The notes below the pieces were generated by a model that was not told the DNA's origin, did not search any database, and saw nothing but the letters and a program-made list of their open reading frames with translations. 64,000 bases of DNA from Pegea sp. RAD2-039 (taxonomy: Eukaryota; Chordata; Thaliacea; Salpida; Salpidae). The first letter of the stretch is position 1; each line of letters starts with the position of its first letter. The stretch spans positions 1-64,000 of the forward strand of contig JAQGEQ010000339.1 in assembly GCA_034620365.1 (NCBI GenBank), read 5' to 3'. This document shows positions 24,801 through 37,038 of this stretch, one piece after another. Made by a program: the position numbers and the translations under genes.

Positions 24801-25945
24801 CAATATAAAGAATTATAAAAACTTTGCTATATGATTGTTTTAACTAAACAGGTCAAAATGTAATAAATTTATTTAATTTAAACAAAGTAAGTCAGAGCAA
24901 TCTTTAAATCAATCTTTTAATTATTCTTTATTGTTTTCAATATCTTTTACGTGCTGAGTTTAAAGAGATATTGATTAGAGGGTTTGTAATTAAAGGTGTT
25001 TGCTTATAGAACGTCTTATTGTTATTGGGGTGATCTTCATGTTATGTGATAAAAATAAAATAATATGAATTATAAATTAACTTTATTGGAGACTATAAAT
25101 TTATTTATTCAGAAAATTTTATGATTATCTTGAAAATTAGCTTCACGTAAACATTGTAAATGAAAATGAAAGTTATAAAAAATCTAACCTTTAGTATAAC
25201 GATTATCCAAAGCAGTTAGTAACGTTTTTTTACATATTTTTTTGACGTTTTTTCTTTATAATGTTTGATTTATCTCAACACCAAATATAATAAGTCAAAA
25301 ACATTTAAATGATGTTAATTGAGATAGATAGTTGAGAGCAATTAATCTAAATTAATTTAGAAAAAACTTGAGATTTTCTTACACCAAAATGTATACTCAA
25401 AAGGTACTTGAAATATAATTCTAAATTGATTGAGGTTACCTCAATTTTGAATTAAGAATTTTATTTAGTTGAAAGTTTTGAGCAATGAATAGAAAAATAT
25501 TTAAAGTTATTCAAGTAATAATAATTTGTTAGTTAAAAAAGTTATTTTTGCTACTTACTTTATATTATTTGAAAATTATTTCTTATTGAAGAAGAAAGTC
25601 TTTTTAAAATGGAGTTATTTTGCAATAACTGCAGAACCGTCACAGCAAAATGCAGTAAAGAGAAAATCTTCTTGCTACTCAATCATCCGAAACGTCCGTT
25701 TGCACGTAGCTTGAACAATTTTGTAAAAACTACCGGCATACAGGATAACTACTCAATCATATAAACTTATTTAACGATGCAAAAAAAATTGGGTCGTTTC
25801 AAAGATTATCAAATAAAATATTCAGACAACTTAGAAATAGTTTACCAGCCTTAGAGGAAGTTATTATGGTTTTAGCCATAATAACTTATAAAAATCCATA
25901 ATAATGGATTTTAAAGGTTTTTACCTAAAAAATAAATATTTTTAA
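21870..25945. other. 4-kb gene-free AT-rich stretch
   Basis: Nothing supportable as a gene. A 62-codon frame at 25526-25714 and the following 25.6-25.8 kb are less AT-biased than their surroundings and might be a mobile-element scrap just upstream of the SINE, but no family is recognised. Confidence 0.35.
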
Positions 25946-25950
25946 TTTAA

Positions 25951-26110
25951 ACCTGCTTGGTGGCGAAGCAGTTACTACCTTCTACCTAGGAAGTATTGCG
26001 TTTGATCCCAGGTGAAGATATATTTATAAACTCCTGAGAAAAACCATAACAAAATCCTGAGAATGTGTGTTAGCGAGATGTTCTCTCTTTAGGCACCCTT
26101 CTTCACATTT
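25951..26110 (+). mobile_element. tRNA-derived SINE
   Basis: The head reads GCTTGGTGGCGAAGCAGTTA, typical of a SINE A box (GTGGCGCAG.GGTTA), followed about 35 nt later by GTTTGATCCC, a decayed B box (GGTTCGAATCC). Together they form an internal Pol III promoter with tRNA spacing. The body (26018-26110) has the block CCTGAGAATGTGTGTTAGCG and ends in AT-rich sequence. The element seems complete enough to place, but both ends are approximate. Confidence 0.65.
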
Positions 26111-28001
26111 TTATTTATAAAAAAAAACGGTGTCAAATTTAAACTTTGTTTTTGATTATATAGAACTATTTAAACAGTTTTAGTTACTAGTGTTTATATT
26201 TCATTTTCAATTTTAATAGGTTATTAAGTACTAAGCTTTTTGAAGCTTGTAATGTTGATATATGAAACATTTTAATACAGAAGTTCTTTTTTTATCAATA
26301 CTACAGTTTTAAGACTTGAATAAAATTGTTTATGTGTTTAATTACTGTTTAGTAAAAATAATATCAAAAAATATTTTTTGAATATATAATTATCGTAAAA
26401 TTATCAAATGGTTTTTATAAAAAAAATTGTTCAGGTTAATCAACATTTTAAAATGTAGAACAATCAACAAAAAATGCAAATAGTTAAAATAAATATTTGA
26501 AAAAGTAATAAAACCTCTATCATGTAGTGAACAGTTCAAATGCAATTAAACTTTGTTTACACTAAATAATTATATTCTGTAAGAAGCTATAAAACTATTT
26601 TTAAAATAGTCAAACAGCATTGATAATGCTATTTCATCAAAATGTGCAAAATATAAGTTATTAAGCGAAATAAGAAACAGAAAATAGATATTAAAGAAAA
26701 TAGTTGACTTTTTCAAGCATAAACATTTAACTTAAGTTATGATGTTTAGTTTTTTTTAGTTATTGCACCATTTCTGCATTATTTTTTAACATTAATGCTA
26801 GCTATCATCATTTTAATTTGTTTTTATGCTATTTAATTACTTTATCGTGAGTTAGAAATAAGATAGAGACAGAAATTTTATAATTTTCTATTTGATTTAT
26901 AGATTCTTTTTATAAATAAAACTTTTTGTCTGCAGATCTATGACCAAGCTAAAAGCTAGCCAGTCAAGCTAATGTTAAAAATTACAGGAATTTATATTAA
27001 ATTCAGATTTAAAGATATGCCCACAAAAAAAAGACTAAGAATAAAATTACTGAGGAACAAAATTAACTAAAGTCAGGAAATTGTAGCTTTATACTATTTA
27101 CCGCAATTATTTCTTTTACAATTTTATTACATTTTTAGTTTATCGTTCTTAAATTAAAACTATAGAATGAGATTATACAAACCAATCGTTTCATACTTGA
27201 AAATGTTGGATATAAGAGTAATGTTAACTAAACTATTGACAGGAAGCAACATTTACAGTCACAACATAGTCCTGCGTTTATTTCATAATACTTTTTCTTT
27301 TCTACAAATAGCGGTAAAAATAGAATAAAACATTGATAGCAAAACAACGATTCTTTGTGTTTCAATCTCTATTCGGTAGGCATGAATTAAATTGATATAT
27401 GTATTTATTGTGTTACTTTGTTGTTTCGATAGTGAAAATGTATTACTTGGCAGGTTTTATTACCAATGATAAGATTTATTCAGTTAAGACTTCTTTTAAA
27501 TAGTAATTTTTATAAGAACAAACTAAAAATACGATACAATAAAGGAATTCTTGATTTGATTTACTTTTTTAAGACTTTTGGTTCTGTTTTGTTGCGGATT
27601 ATTTGAATAAAGCCAGTTGTTGAAGTGTGTATTGAAGTCAATATTTTTTGTTTTTTAAAATTATTAGTTTCTTCATGAGTTGTTTACCAGAAGTTTTGAT
27701 GTTTCACTTTTAAAACTGTGGTTGTGACATCATAACCACCATCACCCTACTCGGCCTAACCAGGCCATTATTATTACTATGACATCACGACATATTGCTT
27801 CCAATAGCTGCTTTACAGATAAACTTGTTTTTCAATTTCGTGATCTTTATAAAAACTTTTAAACTTTTTTTTTGTGCATATTTTCATAGAATTTATCAAT
27901 TTGAAAAAATTTTTTAATCTCGGATTAAATATTTTCTTTTTATTAAAGCCTAATTTTATTTTTGAGGCTTATACTTTCTAATAAACCTTATATAAGAAGT
28001 T
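26111..28001. other. Gene-free region upstream of the transporter
   Basis: AT-rich. At 27715-27790 a less AT-biased block holds TGACATCA twice in near-mirrored context and a small GGCCT..AGGCC inverted pair. It may be a transposon scrap or a control element. No gene is supported. Confidence 0.35.
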
Positions 28002-30472
28002 ATGAAGCTCAATAAACCTGAAGTTCTTCATCCAAAGGCAGCTGAAAAGTTAAAAAGATCATGGTTTATTCTTCTTGCATCTTTTCTAATTAGAGTCATT
28101 GTATTTGGTCAACTATATTCAGTAGGAATTCTTTATATACATTGGCTGAGTGAATTTAAAAGGCCCAGAGGTGAAACTGCTCTTATTGGATCTATTGCTA
28201 CTGGATCAACACTCTTAATAGGTCTTAGATACTTTTTACTAACTGATAATTGATATTTTCAATAATTTGTGTTTGCTTCTAACAGGTCCTTTTGCGGCTC
28301 ATATTTACGAAAATTTTGATATATCGAAAACCATAATATTGTTCGGATTATTATCTTCATTTGGAATAATTTGTAGTTACTTCGCAACTAATGTTGCATT
28401 TTTGATAGTAACATTAGGCTTAATTACAGGTAAAAAAAACGTAAAAAAATTACCTTTTTTTTCACTATTTTGTCACAGGAATTTCTAATGGTATTGTGAA
28501 TTTTGGAGCTGTGTTGTCGATAGGAAAATATTTTTATACAAATAGACCGATAGCGATGGGGGTGGGCTCAGCTGGTGTTGGTATTGGGGCTTTGCTTTAT
28601 GGATTCTTACAACAATATCTTGTAAACGAGTTTTCGTGGAGAGTAAGTGAAAATTAATTTCAATTTTATTGAAGTTTTGTAATTATTATTAGCTTTTAAA
28701 TGTTTTTCGTTCTTAGAGCTCGAATTAGGTTTAAAACATATTCTATTGGTTTTAATTACTGATATTAAATTTAGATTAAAGACTGTTTTAAGCAGATTGT
28801 TAAGTTCTCACAAGATATAAAAACGTTGAGAACAAACATTAAAAAGCTTAAAAATGTTCTAAAATTTCAAAATTTCATCATTAACTTGGTTGACTTTAAA
28901 ATTTAATTTAAAACTTTATTCAAGGGTGCTTTGCTTATAGCTGGAGGAATACAACTTAATTTAGTTGTATGTGGAATGGTAATTCGCGAACCAACAGTAG
29001 AAATGTTAGATAAGGATACTTTAAATTCAAATGATGAAAACAAAAATGTAGTCCAGAACAAAGAGAAGGTGTTTTGACCACCAAAATTGTAAAGAGTTAT
29101 TAAAAATACATTTACAACAGACTGAAGATATATCTGTTGAAGAAACCATTTCAAAACCAAAAGAGGAAATAAACACAAGGCTAGAACGTTTTAAACAATT
29201 TATTGGGTAAATACTGAAAGTAAATACATTATAATATAGTTTACTGAAATGCAGGACTAGTTTTTATTTATTTGTTCAATATTAGCAAAATGTCTGATTT
29301 AAAACTATTTTAAGTTTATTTTAAAATATTTATTTTTTCAGTTTAAATCAACGAGTATTGATGCTTTTAAGAAATCCAATATTTATTTGTTTATTTTTGG
29401 GTGATCTGCTGTCTTGGCAAGTGCAATTTATTCCGTATGTTCATATTCCTTTGAGAGCCCATAAGCTTGGTAATGGTTTGATGCTATCATATCTAAAAAT
29501 TTATAACTAAATAGTTTGAAAATCATATACTTTTGCTTGAAATATTTTTCCAAATAATAAAGTAAAACCGAAGATAAAAGCTAACTTAATGAGTACAAAA
29601 ATATTCTACAATTTCTTTATATTTTTAATTTATAGATAAAATATTTTAGAAAGCATAATTTGCAATAGAAATAATAAAAAATATGAAAATTGAATTTAGG
29701 TATTTCAAATTTTGCTTTTTTGGTTTCTCTAATGGGAATTTTTAATGCGATTGGAAAAGCTTTTTTTGGTGCACTTTGTACTTATTATCAAAAAAACTCT
29801 TTCTGTATCTATGTTGCATCACAGGTAGATACCATCAATTATTCATGGCTAGTGTATAATCTGATTAAGATAACATTTTGATGAATACTTATCAAATACA
29901 ATTTATTTAAAAGTATATTTGCAAGCACTTGTGTATTTTAAAAACAAAAAACTTTGTTTAATGATTTTATGCTTTATTTACATACTTAATGTTACATTTA
30001 ATTTTTTTTAAATATTAATATTTAAATAAAATAACTGTCTTTACAGTTTATGTTTGCTATCAGTGTACTTGTAAGTCCTTTATGTGTGACAATATGGTCT
30101 TTAACGGCATTTGCAATTACATTCGGATTTCTTAGTGGTAATTATTGTTTAATGATGGTTTTTCCAGTTGACTTATTAGGCCTAGACAATTTTTCCTATG
30201 CTTATGGCTTGTTACTAGCAAGTGAAGGGATTGGTGTTTACTTAGGGCCTCCTATAGTTGGTAAGTACTTTAGGTTTTTATCGTTTAATGGGTTGAATTA
30301 AAATTATAATATTTTACTATTTTTAGGATGGTTATCAGAATATTGGAATTCTTATGAATCATCATTACTTTTTGCTGGCGTTGTAACGTTTTTTAGTGCT
30401 TTAATTGTTTTGCCTATTATTTGTTTAAAACAGAGGCCTAAATCCATTAAGCAAACAACTTCTCAAGTTTAA
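28002..30472 (+). CDS. SLC16-like monocarboxylate transporter, frame broken at TTT-TGA
   Basis: Exons: 28002-28221, 28286-28429, 28479-28642, 28925-29206, 29342-29469, 29700-29824, 30047-30260 and 30327-30472. Major facilitator, about 12 membrane segments. The N-half has the SLC16 feel of SFLIRVIVFGQLYSVGI...ETALIGSIATG, and the second family signature is clear (YFYTNRPIAMGVGSAGVGIG), placing it in the monocarboxylate transporter group. The first signature (D/E-G-G-W) before segment 1 is not seen. Substrate is unknown; plasma-membrane location is inferred. Exon 4 encodes the cytosolic loop between segments 6 and 7. Within it the frame meets TGA at 29075-29077, but the +1 frame continues openly to the exon end and fits the phase of exon 5. 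Read without a shift the product is 226 residues and six segments; with a +1 shift it is 473. This is a sequencing indel, a recent null allele, or recoding. Confidence 0.82.
29069..29079 (+). promoter_or_regulatory. Possible +1 frameshift site
   Basis: GTG TTT TGA CC. After decoding TTT, a tRNA-Phe could re-pair on the overlapping TTT one base later, and the next codon becomes GAC. This has the layout of known +1 sites where a slippery codon precedes a UGA followed by C (bacterial prfB; antizyme uses UCC-UGA). Equally, one extra T in a four-T run would give the same picture. Confidence 0.25.
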
Positions 30473-30579
30473 TTTATCAAGAAAATAGTTTTTTAAACCA
30501 TTCATTTTTCTTACTTTAATCTTTTTGCCTTATTTTTATAGTCTACTTTAATACATAAAAATAAAAACTTACTACTAAT

Positions 30580-31795
30580 AAAAAATGTTTTATTTCATTT
30601 TATAGAAAGGTATGAATTATAAAATAAATATTGATTGAAAGCTTTTTTAAGTCTTTTTTAAGTATCTTAATACTATGATCATTATTAAAGTTTACCGAAA
30701 TGCTACTTTATAAAAACTCTATTCATCAAAAGACGAAATCAAGGAAAGTAGAATATGAGACTTTATAAACTTTTAAAACAAACATTTATTTGATAAATTA
30801 TTTGATAAAAATGATCATTTTATTTAAATCATAAAAATTAATTATATTTATAAAATATTATATGGATCTAATAACGAAGAAACTTATGATAATATTGGGT
30901 CATAAAATATTTCTTAATCCGCAAGATGGCGTATTTCAGACGAAATTAGTTTAAATGTCACAAATAATATCTTCAGCTAATAATCATTGCTAATCAACTT
31001 ACATAAAGGAAAAAAGCTATAAACAAATGTAAAAATTATAACAGTCACGTCTCTCCTTTCAATATTATAAATTTATTATTCACTTATGACCAATCTGTAA
31101 TGAAAGCTTTAATAAATAAACGTAGTTTTTATTATAAACATAGAAAATACTTATAAATACAAATAATTTTTCTATAACATTCATTGAATATTTATATTTT
31201 AGGTTTTTATGATTACAAAAAGAACTTTAAATAATAAAGAAAAATTAGTAGCTGAAGATGCTAAATATAAGATTAGTGACCAAAACATGCTTCAACTGTT
31301 TATGACGTCATTATAGGCTATTAGTCATTTGTATGAAAAAATGCTTTTATAGATATTTTGATGAAGTGTAGCACAAGTTGATAAAAGTAGATTTCTATTT
31401 ATTTATTTTATGATGCATCTCATATTCCTGCAAAAAGACCTTGAAAAGTGAAATAATAAAGTTTAAAGGCAAGGTACTAACAAAAGCGAGTTTTTTTGGT
31501 AAATTAAATCAAGGCTATTTGTGTAAATTTTGTAGTTTCAATTTAGTTTTGTTTGAAAAAATCACTTTAACATAAGTTAAAATTTTTAGGCTTCTCAGTT
31601 GTTTCATTTATATAAGATAAAAGTTACTACCACAAACTTTAATTAGAGTCTAACTACTAGAACTTAACAGTTCGATAAAGCTAAATAACTTATCTTAACA
31701 TGATTATTCGGCTAAAACTTTTCAGTTTTTCAGATAATTCTATTTATAAAGCTAAGCTATGATTATTCCTTAACAAATAAACTACTACAAGCTTC
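30580..31795. other. Gene-free AT-rich stretch
   Basis: Nothing coding recognised. A perfect TGACGTCA occurs at about 31303-31310 with no gene start nearby. Confidence 0.4.
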
Positions 31796-31799
31796 TTTA

Positions 31800-32010
31800 T
31801 TGTCTCTACTTGTTTTGTACTTTTGATTTATAACTTATATTTGCATACACCTCTGCAGTGTTTCTATGTTTCCTACAATATTTATTTTAAATTGTAGTGC
31901 CTAAGGTATTTTACTTATTTTTCTCAAGTCATACTTTTTTATTTTCGCTGTAAGACCTGAATAATTTGTAATCTGTAGTCATGCGTAGAATATGATATAT
32001 GAATGAATAG
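31800..32010 (+). repeat. Dispersed repeat, copy C
   Basis: Same block order as copies A and B at 5.15-5.73 kb (CTTTTGATTTATA, CTCTGCA, TAAATTGTAGTGCCTAAG, AAGTCATAC, TAATCTGTAGTCATGCGT). This copy appears to carry all the blocks and best defines the unit, about 200 bp. Confidence 0.5.
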
Positions 32011-32650
32011 ATAAATCATAAAATGTTTATTTTCTTATATAACCTTTTGATAGATTTTGAGAATTTTGTTATATACTAACCAGCAGTTTATCAAATTATT
32101 ATATTATTTTGCTCGATTATAAATATTTTATTTTATTACGTAACGATAATTATATCTACTGAAAAAGTCACAGATAAATAACTTTTTTTCTTTTAATTCT
32201 CTTTTTAGGTGAATACAGTCACATGATTTTGATATCCTCAAAGTATAATTTTACTTTTACTTTTTAAGTCAGTAGATAATATTGATATGTAACTTAAATT
32301 ATTATTTATAAATTATTTCAAATGTATAATAAGAAGTATATTTTGTATGAAGATGCTAGATTGTTAGAGCAGAAAAATCTTAGTTTTAGAATTATATAGA
32401 AATCGAAATGACTTTAATTATTTAGAAGAAAGTTAGAAAAGTCATTAAAATTATCATTAAAAACTTAATAAAAAGTTGAAACTAATATTTAAAAATAAGT
32501 TCTTATAGCAAGTATAAGTTAGTTTTTTTAACTTAAAAAGGATTCCTTTAAAAGATACGGTTCATTAAATCAAATGTTTTTCAGCTCTGCATTTTAAGAT
32601 TTATAAATTTAAACGTAATTATTTAAAAGTTGAATTAAACAAAGTTGAAA

Positions 32651-35480
32651 ATGGAAAACAAATCAAATACTATTGAACTTGATGAAACTATAGAAAACAG
32701 TAAGTTCATGTCACAATAAAACTTTGAATAACTTAATCAAAAAAAGTTACTAGAATAATATTAACTATTTATTATAGTAGTAACAAAACATATTTGTGAG
32801 AGATACTTAAAAAATTACTATTTATTATATTTTATATGATAGATGTTGAAAAAGAAACCAGTAAATCTTCGACAAACCAAAATAAAAATGGTAAAGTTAT
32901 CTACTTTTAGTATTTGAAAAAGAAATATTTGCTCTTAAGCTATAATTTTATAGAATCTTCAAAAAAACAACGACCAGAAGATAAAATTGCTTGGATAATT
33001 TCTATGGCACTTCTTGTAATTATTCTGGGCGCATCTTGGATTTGGGGTAAAGAATTTAATTGCTTGTTAAATACTTTTAAAAATTTTATTCCGGTTGAAT
33101 GCTTTCAAATCAGGGAATGCAAAGAATTGGTATGCACAATCCGGTTACGGTTACTCGGACATAAACGGAACTGGAAGATTTCCTACAGAGCCTTTTTATT
33201 GTAATGATACTTCAGAGCCTGGTAAGAAAGTAAACTGCTTGTAACTATATAAAGAGGATAGAATATTTTCTTGACAAATGTTTAATAAGCAAATCTGTTA
33301 TAGGCAGAAGTGGTTTACCTGACTGTACGGCCAACTGGTATTTTTGGAAGATCCATACAGATCGGATCACGCCTCTTACGCGAGGAATAATGTGGCTACT
33401 GTATTCAGCTCACCAAATATTTATTTGGGGTCTTATATATAAGGCTCAGCTTGAAATGTCACCTGAAGGTCGGAAAAAAAGAAATGATAAGGGTCCTAGA
33501 TACAGGTAATTATTAGCTAGTTTGTAAAAGAAGAAATAATTAGGAAAAATCGAAGTTAAAACATTAAAATGACATTTTTGTATATTCAAACTTAAGCGGT
33601 AAAATGAGATGGTACAACTACGCCTTACTGGTCGTCAACGGAGTCTTCCATGTTCTTCACCTAATACAAACTCATTGGACATATGATGGAATATCTCAAG
33701 ATGTTTCTCTTTCTTCATCACAAGTAATCAATATATAAAAGTAGAAAGTACTTGTTACAAACTAATAATTCCAACTTCAAAATAGGCTTCCGTGATTTTG
33801 ATGATCAGTCTGATAATGTTGATTGAATATCGAGATAGAGGAATTGTTCTGATGTGGCCAAACCCTCGTTCAGATGATAGGTTTAGCAAGAAGCTTCGAC
33901 TTAATCAAAAACCAATCAATTACGTCAGAAAGTAAGATTGAAATGCAGAAAAATCATTTAAGCAAGCTCCACATGGTTGTACTAATTATAACAACAGATA
34001 CCATGGCTACTTTTTTGCTTGGTCTATCGTCTACACATTTTGGTATCACCCTATGGAAAACACTTGGGCTCATACTTCAGGCTTTTTACATACAGGAATG
34101 CTGCTTATACAGGGTAGCCTTATTTACACTGATATGCACCTTAATAAGTGAGTCTAAAATAGTTGTTTTTATATTTGATGATTAAAAAATTGTTGTGATT
34201 TTACAGTTTACAGAAAAGTTCATTAAAATATAAAGTATTTAATTATGTAAAGGTTTCACCATTTATATTTATGAGCTTAAAGGCTCTGTATTAAGTTTAT
34301 TAGTCTTTATGGATAAGTATTTACTGGAATACAAACTTATTTTTAAATTAAATTTAAGAATGTAAAGCTAGTTAAAGTGACTGATGTATTTAACTCTTTA
34401 ATCTTTCTATTTTTGGTTAGATTTAATTACTGTTATTATCATAGGGTATTTGTCAATAAATTTTCAAATATTAAGCTCATTTTTTCAACTTGTTTAACTT
34501 TACTTAACAAAATTATTAATGAAATAAAATTAAACTAACGATCAAAAAACTTCTGCTCAAAGCTTACAACTTGCTTGCTTCAATTTGTAGATATTGGAGA
34601 CTTATAAATGAGTCTTGGGTGATGTTTCATGGTGCTATTGTAGCTGTCCAAACTGCGGACCCAAAACAACCCAATCAATTATGGCCTATGTTTTTCTTCG
34701 GATTTGGATTCCTTTTATTTTTTACTCAAGTTAGTACTCCTAATAAAATAATTGACAAAACTACTTCAACGTTCGGTTTCTTTTTAGTTAATGAAACAGG
34801 TATAATTGATTAAGACATGAAAGTTTTCATTATAAAGAATATAATCTCGAAATTTAATTAAATTGAAACAATAGAGATGTAAAAATCAAATAAATTAATT
34901 CTTTTATAATCTTTCAATTTTTGTAGTGTGAATACATTTCATTTTTTTAAACATTCATTTAACTTTAAATCATCACTCTACAATATTTTCAAAGTTCAAA
35001 ATTTTATTTTTGTAGATTTTTGTCTTGCCATTCTGGAAATCTATATCTCCTTGGTATCGATTGATCCCTCCAATTTTGTTCTATATTGCAGCAATTTCTA
35101 CATATGAAACATCAATACCAGAAGGATTATGTAAAATATGGCAAACAGTAGCTATTCCATCTATACAGTATTTGAACATGTTACTTGCTTGGTTGTTTAT
35201 ATACGTCTTAATAGCTTTAGAGAGTTATTTTAGATGTAAGAGTTGTTTTGGACCTCCAACTGCAGCTTGGAATGTGATTTATGTTGCTGTGATTCTATTT
35301 TTATATGCTCTTGTGATGTTGGGTTCGATTATTTTGAACTACATTGAAGTTGCTTTTTTGCTATTGATGCAATTATATACTCTCGTGTTTATCATTCTGG
35401 CTGGCATAACAATAATGATACACAAAAGAATGTTGGGTCCCTTTAGACGAAATCCTGCCAATTCTATAAGCGTGTCTTAA
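32651..35480 (+). CDS. Multi-pass membrane protein, family not recognised
   Basis: Ten exons: 32651-32699, 32843-32890, 32954-33046, 33114-33221, 33304-33505, 33597-33723, 33786-33931, 33998-34147, 34591-34729 and 35016-35480; phases all agree, giving 508 residues. Residues 1-44 are polar and probably cytosolic; the first membrane segment is about 45-63 (AWIISMALLVIILGASWIW). A loop with two N-glycosylation sequons (NGT, NDT) and Cys follows, then about eight or nine further hydrophobic segments. Notable polar residues near membranes include WYFWKIHTDR, SAHQIFIWG, HPMENTWAHTSGFLHTG and HVLHLIQTHW, i.e. repeated His/Glu next to aromatic residues. The C-terminus is short and basic. The recurring His within segments could bind metal or haem, but that is speculation. 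I cannot assign a known family. Confidence 0.8.
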
Positions 35481-37010
35481 TAGTGGATCTAAAAGCTTTT
35501 TGCTAATTCTTCTAACTTTCTGTGCGTCAATTTGTTTCAAAGTTTTGCCATTTAATTTATCCAATTAAAAGTCGAATTATTTGTCAGTTTTTCTAGAAAA
35601 ACTATTTAAAAAAGAATCATGATAGTATTTTTAGCAACTAACTTTAAAATTAATTACGACTGTAAAAATGTAAAATTATTAGACAATCAAGTGTGATTCA
35701 TAAAGTAAAAAGAGATTCCAAAATAAAATCAGAATAAAACAACAAGAAGTAAATTGTACTAATAATTCTTATTTTTTTAAGTAAGCACTGATAAAGTTTA
35801 ATCTATAATATGGTTAGAAAAAAAGATTTAATTTGAAACTAAAAATAAATATATTAATGAATAAATAAACAAAAATGGTTTAAACAATAAATTAAATGCT
35901 CCAGGTAGAAATGAAATTTTTTTGTATAAAAATAATTGTCCACATTTAAAAAATCTAAGAAAAAGATATCGCCAAAAATTAGTTTATTTCGATTATATCA
36001 AAATTTCAAACTTTTCAAATAACCGCTTTGAAAATGAATCACTTACATAATAAGTTAACTAGCATTTTTGCAAAAAAATATGAGTTCCCATGATCTGCTT
36101 TTGATGCTTCTAAATTTGTCATAGTTTAAATGCAAAATGCTTTTCTATATAGGACTAGTTTAAAAGTGGTTTCACAGGCTAAATAGATTTGAAATAATTT
36201 TGTTATTGATATTGATAAACTCAACTAGTTTTGTCGTTTTTAAACTTCTTGAGTTTATCTTTTTCTTGCCTGAGTTTTAAAAAATAAATACTCAAAACAC
36301 TTCAAGAAATCATTTCAAGAAGCCTTGAACTTAGTGGTCAAGAATTCTAGAAAGCTTTTTATTTCAGTCAATCCAGTCTAACACACATTGATTTTGAAAC
36401 ATTTATTTACAATAATGGTAAATCAAACCTAACATTTTTAAAAAAGTTGAAAGCAACGAAAGGTAATAAATGTATCTAATCTAAAAAGACTAATAATTTC
36501 TAATGGATTTATATGTTTTATAATACTAGAATTTTACCTAAAAAACTATGTAAAACTCAAACCTTATAAAGCCATTTTGTTCACAACTTATAGTCAAAAG
36601 ACGGTTATTTATTTTTGGTTGCATGTAATTACTACAAATAGCTTTGTCGGGTTTTTAAGTTGCTTTATTTCAGCTAAAGTTTCTGAATAAATTCACAAAG
36701 ATTTTAAAGTTATATAATAAGATAGAAAATAAAAAATAAGTTGCAAAATTTCTGAATTATATTTCTGTTCAAATTGAATAACTGATTTTTTTTGAATATT
36801 TTAATTGTTACTAATAATTCAATTAATCAGCATAATTTTCTTTTTTATGCTATTTAAAATCTTTTTTAAATGTGATAAATTACAAATTTCTATCTTTATT
36901 TATATTTTGCTAATATATAAATACTTTTGCTATTAGTAGCTGTTATAATTTTATTGTTATTTGTTATAATAAGTGAATTTTCATGACCTTTTAATATCAT
37001 TTTGTAATAC
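35481..37010. other. Gene-free AT-rich stretch
   Basis: No supported gene. It contains the 3' untranslated part of the membrane-protein gene and the upstream region of PGAM5. Confidence 0.4.
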
Positions 37011-37038
37011 TTTTTCAGCTCTTCATATGTGACTTATG
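37005..37038 (+). promoter_or_regulatory. Splice acceptor and minimal AUG-UGA before PGAM5
   Basis: TACTTTTTCAG ends at 37018 and looks like a 3' splice site, so an untranslated 5' exon or a trans-spliced leader probably joins here. Between it and the PGAM5 start (37036) lies ATGTGA (37027-37032): a start codon followed at once by a stop, four bases before the true start codon (overlap-free). Such start-stop elements can lower translation of the main frame. Confidence 0.45.
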
